From Proteiniphilum sp. UBA5267 (GTDB lineage Bacteria; Bacteroidota; Bacteroidia; Bacteroidales; Dysgonomonadaceae): DNA of 15,677 nucleotides. The number at the start of each line of letters is the position of its first letter. The stretch's first letter is position 1. Location of the stretch: positions 15,914 to 31,590 of the forward strand of contig DHTF01000091.1 in assembly GCA_002411515.1 (NCBI GenBank), given 5' to 3'. Shown here piece after piece: positions 14,134-15,677 of this stretch. The position numbers and the translations under genes are program-made. A model generated the notes under the pieces. The model searched no databases. It was given only the letters and a program-made list of their open reading frames with translations, and had not been told where the DNA came from.

Positions 14134-15677
14134 ATGAGAAAGTTCCTTATCTGCCTCTTTTCGCTGGTAGTGAGTTTTTTATCGGTTGTGCATGCACAAA
14201 ATAACATATTACAGCATCACTTCAAAAACAATTTGCAAAAAGATGAAATAACACGTGGTTTTGTTACTCCGGTAAGAATCGTCTGGCAATCTGACACAAA
14301 TGGAAAACAAATAACAAATTCAAAAGTACTATTAAACCCCTTTGACGGTCAACTCTCCACCAGTGGTGCGGGAATGTGTATGCTCAGATCAGATGATGAC
14401 AAGCAGGCCTCTCTCTTGCTGGATTTCGGCACTGAATTGTATGGTGGTATTGAGATTGCAGCAGCCATCAGGGGAGAAAAAAAACCGATCAGGGTCCGGA
14501 TTCGCCTAGGTGAATCGGTGTCAGAAGCCATGAGTGATGCCATCGACAACAGTCGGCCCGGTATGCAGTCGGCCACCAACGAACATTCACTGAGAGATTT
14601 CACGATGGAAATACCGTGGTTGGGAACCGTGGAGATTGGAAACTCAGGATTCCGTTTTGTACGCATCGACCTGCTGGACAAAGAGGTAGAACTGCCCCTG
14701 AGGTCTGTCAGAGCAATAGCCCGGTACAGAGATATCGACTACCTGGGATCATTCAAATGCAGTGATGAACGGTTGAATAAAATCTGGGAAACGGGAGCCT
14801 ATACCGTACACCTCAACATGCAGGATTACCTGTGGGACGGGATAAAACGTGACCGGCTGGTCTGGGTAGGAGATATGCATCCTGAGGTGATGACCATAAA
14901 CAGCGTATTCGGAGACAATGAAGTGGTAAGGAAGAGTCTCGACTTCGCAAGGGATACAACCCCTCTCCCGGGATGGATGAATGGAATCTCCTCTTACTCG
15001 CTCTGGTGGATCATTCTCCACAAAGATTACTATTTACATCAGGGTGATATGGCTTATCTGAAAGCACAGCACGCATACCTCAAAAAACTCATTCCCCAGA
15101 TTACAGACAGGGTTTCAGGAGGAAAAGAAAACCTGGATGGAGGCCGCTTTTTGGACTGGCCAACAGCAAAAAACGAAGAGGTGATCCATTCAGGCTTGCA
15201 GGCCCTTACTTTGCTGACCATGGAGGCTGGAGCCGATATTGCCACTTGGCTCGATGATCAGGAATTGAAAAATCTTTGTACAACTACGGCCAAAGCACTT
15301 AAAGAACATGCATCCTCCGACCAGGGAAACAAACAGGCTGCAGCACTGCTCTCGCTGGTAGATCTCATACCGTCGAAAAAAGCAGCGGATGTGATCCTTA
15401 AAGATGGAGCGAACGATTTTGCCACCTTCTACGGGTATTACATGCTGGAAGCCTTGGCCAAGGCAGGAAAATATCAGGAGGCCATGGACATTATTTCTGA
15501 CTACTGGGGAGCGATGCTTGACCTGGGTGCCACCACCTTCTGGGAAAACTTTGTATATGCGGAAAGGGTGAATGCAACAAGAATCGATGAGTTGTCCCTT
15601 TCTGGCAAGTTCGATATCCACGCCGATGGGGGTGACCATTGCTACATTGGGTTGCGGGGCAGTCTTTGTCACGGATG
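14134..15677 (+). CDS. Exported GH78-like alpha-L-rhamnosidase homologue, C-terminal end outside window
   Basis: The frame opens at ATG 14134 and stays open to the last base, giving 514 codons plus part of the next. Residues 1-22 are a signal peptide with a LVVSFLSVVHAQ core and end. An N-terminal beta-sandwich contains LLLDFGTELYGGIEI (94-108) and RIRLGES (122-128), as in Bac_rhamnosid_N-like domains. The helical barrel begins at about 200 with SDERLNKIWETGAYTVHL. The active-site block reads DGIKRDRLVWVGDMHPE (235-251), aligned to the usual RDERLGWTGD, but the expected catalytic glutamate is missing. GATTFWENF (465-473) carries the probable base Glu471, followed by DHCYIGLRGSLCHG, the typical GH78 end motif. 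It starts 58 nt after the previous rhamnosidase gene with no terminator between, so they are likely cotranscribed. Specificity is uncertain because of the altered acid motif. Confidence 0.85.
   Translation, partial: MRKFLICLFSLVVSFLSVVHAQNNILQHHFKNNLQKDEITRGFVTPVRIVWQSDTNGKQITNSKVLLNPFDGQLSTSGAGMCMLRSDDDKQASLLLDFGTELYGGIEIAAAIRGEKKPIRVRIRLGESVSEAMSDAIDNSRPGMQSATNEHSLRDFTMEIPWLGTVEIGNSGFRFVRIDLLDKEVELPLRSVRAIARYRDIDYLGSFKCSDERLNKIWETGAYTVHLNMQDYLWDGIKRDRLVWVGDMHPEVMTINSVFGDNEVVRKSLDFARDTTPLPGWMNGISSYSLWWIILHKDYYLHQGDMAYLKAQHAYLKKLIPQITDRVSGGKENLDGGRFLDWPTAKNEEVIHSGLQALTLLTMEAGADIATWLDDQELKNLCTTTAKALKEHASSDQGNKQAAALLSLVDLIPSKKAADVILKDGANDFATFYGYYMLEALAKAGKYQEAMDIISDYWGAMLDLGATTFWENFVYAERVNATRIDELSLSGKFDIHADGGDHCYIGLRGSLCHG

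Overview
The window looks like a chromosomal segment of a Bacteroidota member, most likely order Bacteroidales. Three things point there: promoter elements of the TTTG / TAnnTTTG type instead of -35/-10 boxes, A-rich leaders without clear Shine-Dalgarno sites, and the family content (single-chain alpha/beta 2-oxoacid dehydrogenase E1, Bacteroides-style L-rhamnose genes with an AraC regulator, secreted GH78-like enzymes). A Dysgonomonadaceae/Porphyromonadaceae-like source is my guess and is not proven.

Layout. Two divergent gene sets leave a roughly 400-bp AT-rich intergenic region (6579-6978). Leftward (minus strand) runs a probable operon: E2 acyltransferase (6578-5247), E3 dihydrolipoyl dehydrogenase (5224-3869), fused E1 alpha/beta (3817-1358), a PHP-domain protein (1266-97), and the first 28 codons of a class II aldolase-type gene that leaves the window (86-1). 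An inverted array of 8-bp repeats (about 1271-1364) lies between E1 and the PHP gene.

Rightward (plus strand) is an L-rhamnose set: rhaB kinase (6979-8469), rhaA isomerase (8516-9781), rhaT symporter (9785-10813), an AraC-family regulator (10873-11766), a complete secreted GH78-like alpha-L-rhamnosidase homologue (11799-14075) and a second, divergent, exported GH78-like protein cut by the window end (14134-15677).

How they work together. The GH78-like enzymes would free L-rhamnose from glycans, RhaT imports it, RhaA gives L-rhamnulose and RhaB gives L-rhamnulose-1-phosphate. Neither the aldolase nor the lactaldehyde-processing enzyme is in the rightward cluster. The only aldolase-type gene visible is the fragment at the far end of the leftward operon. 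Pyruvate formed from the rhamnose products could feed the divergent 2-oxoacid dehydrogenase complex, but that link is inference. I see no tRNA, rRNA, CRISPR array, transposase, integrase or SusC/SusD pair.
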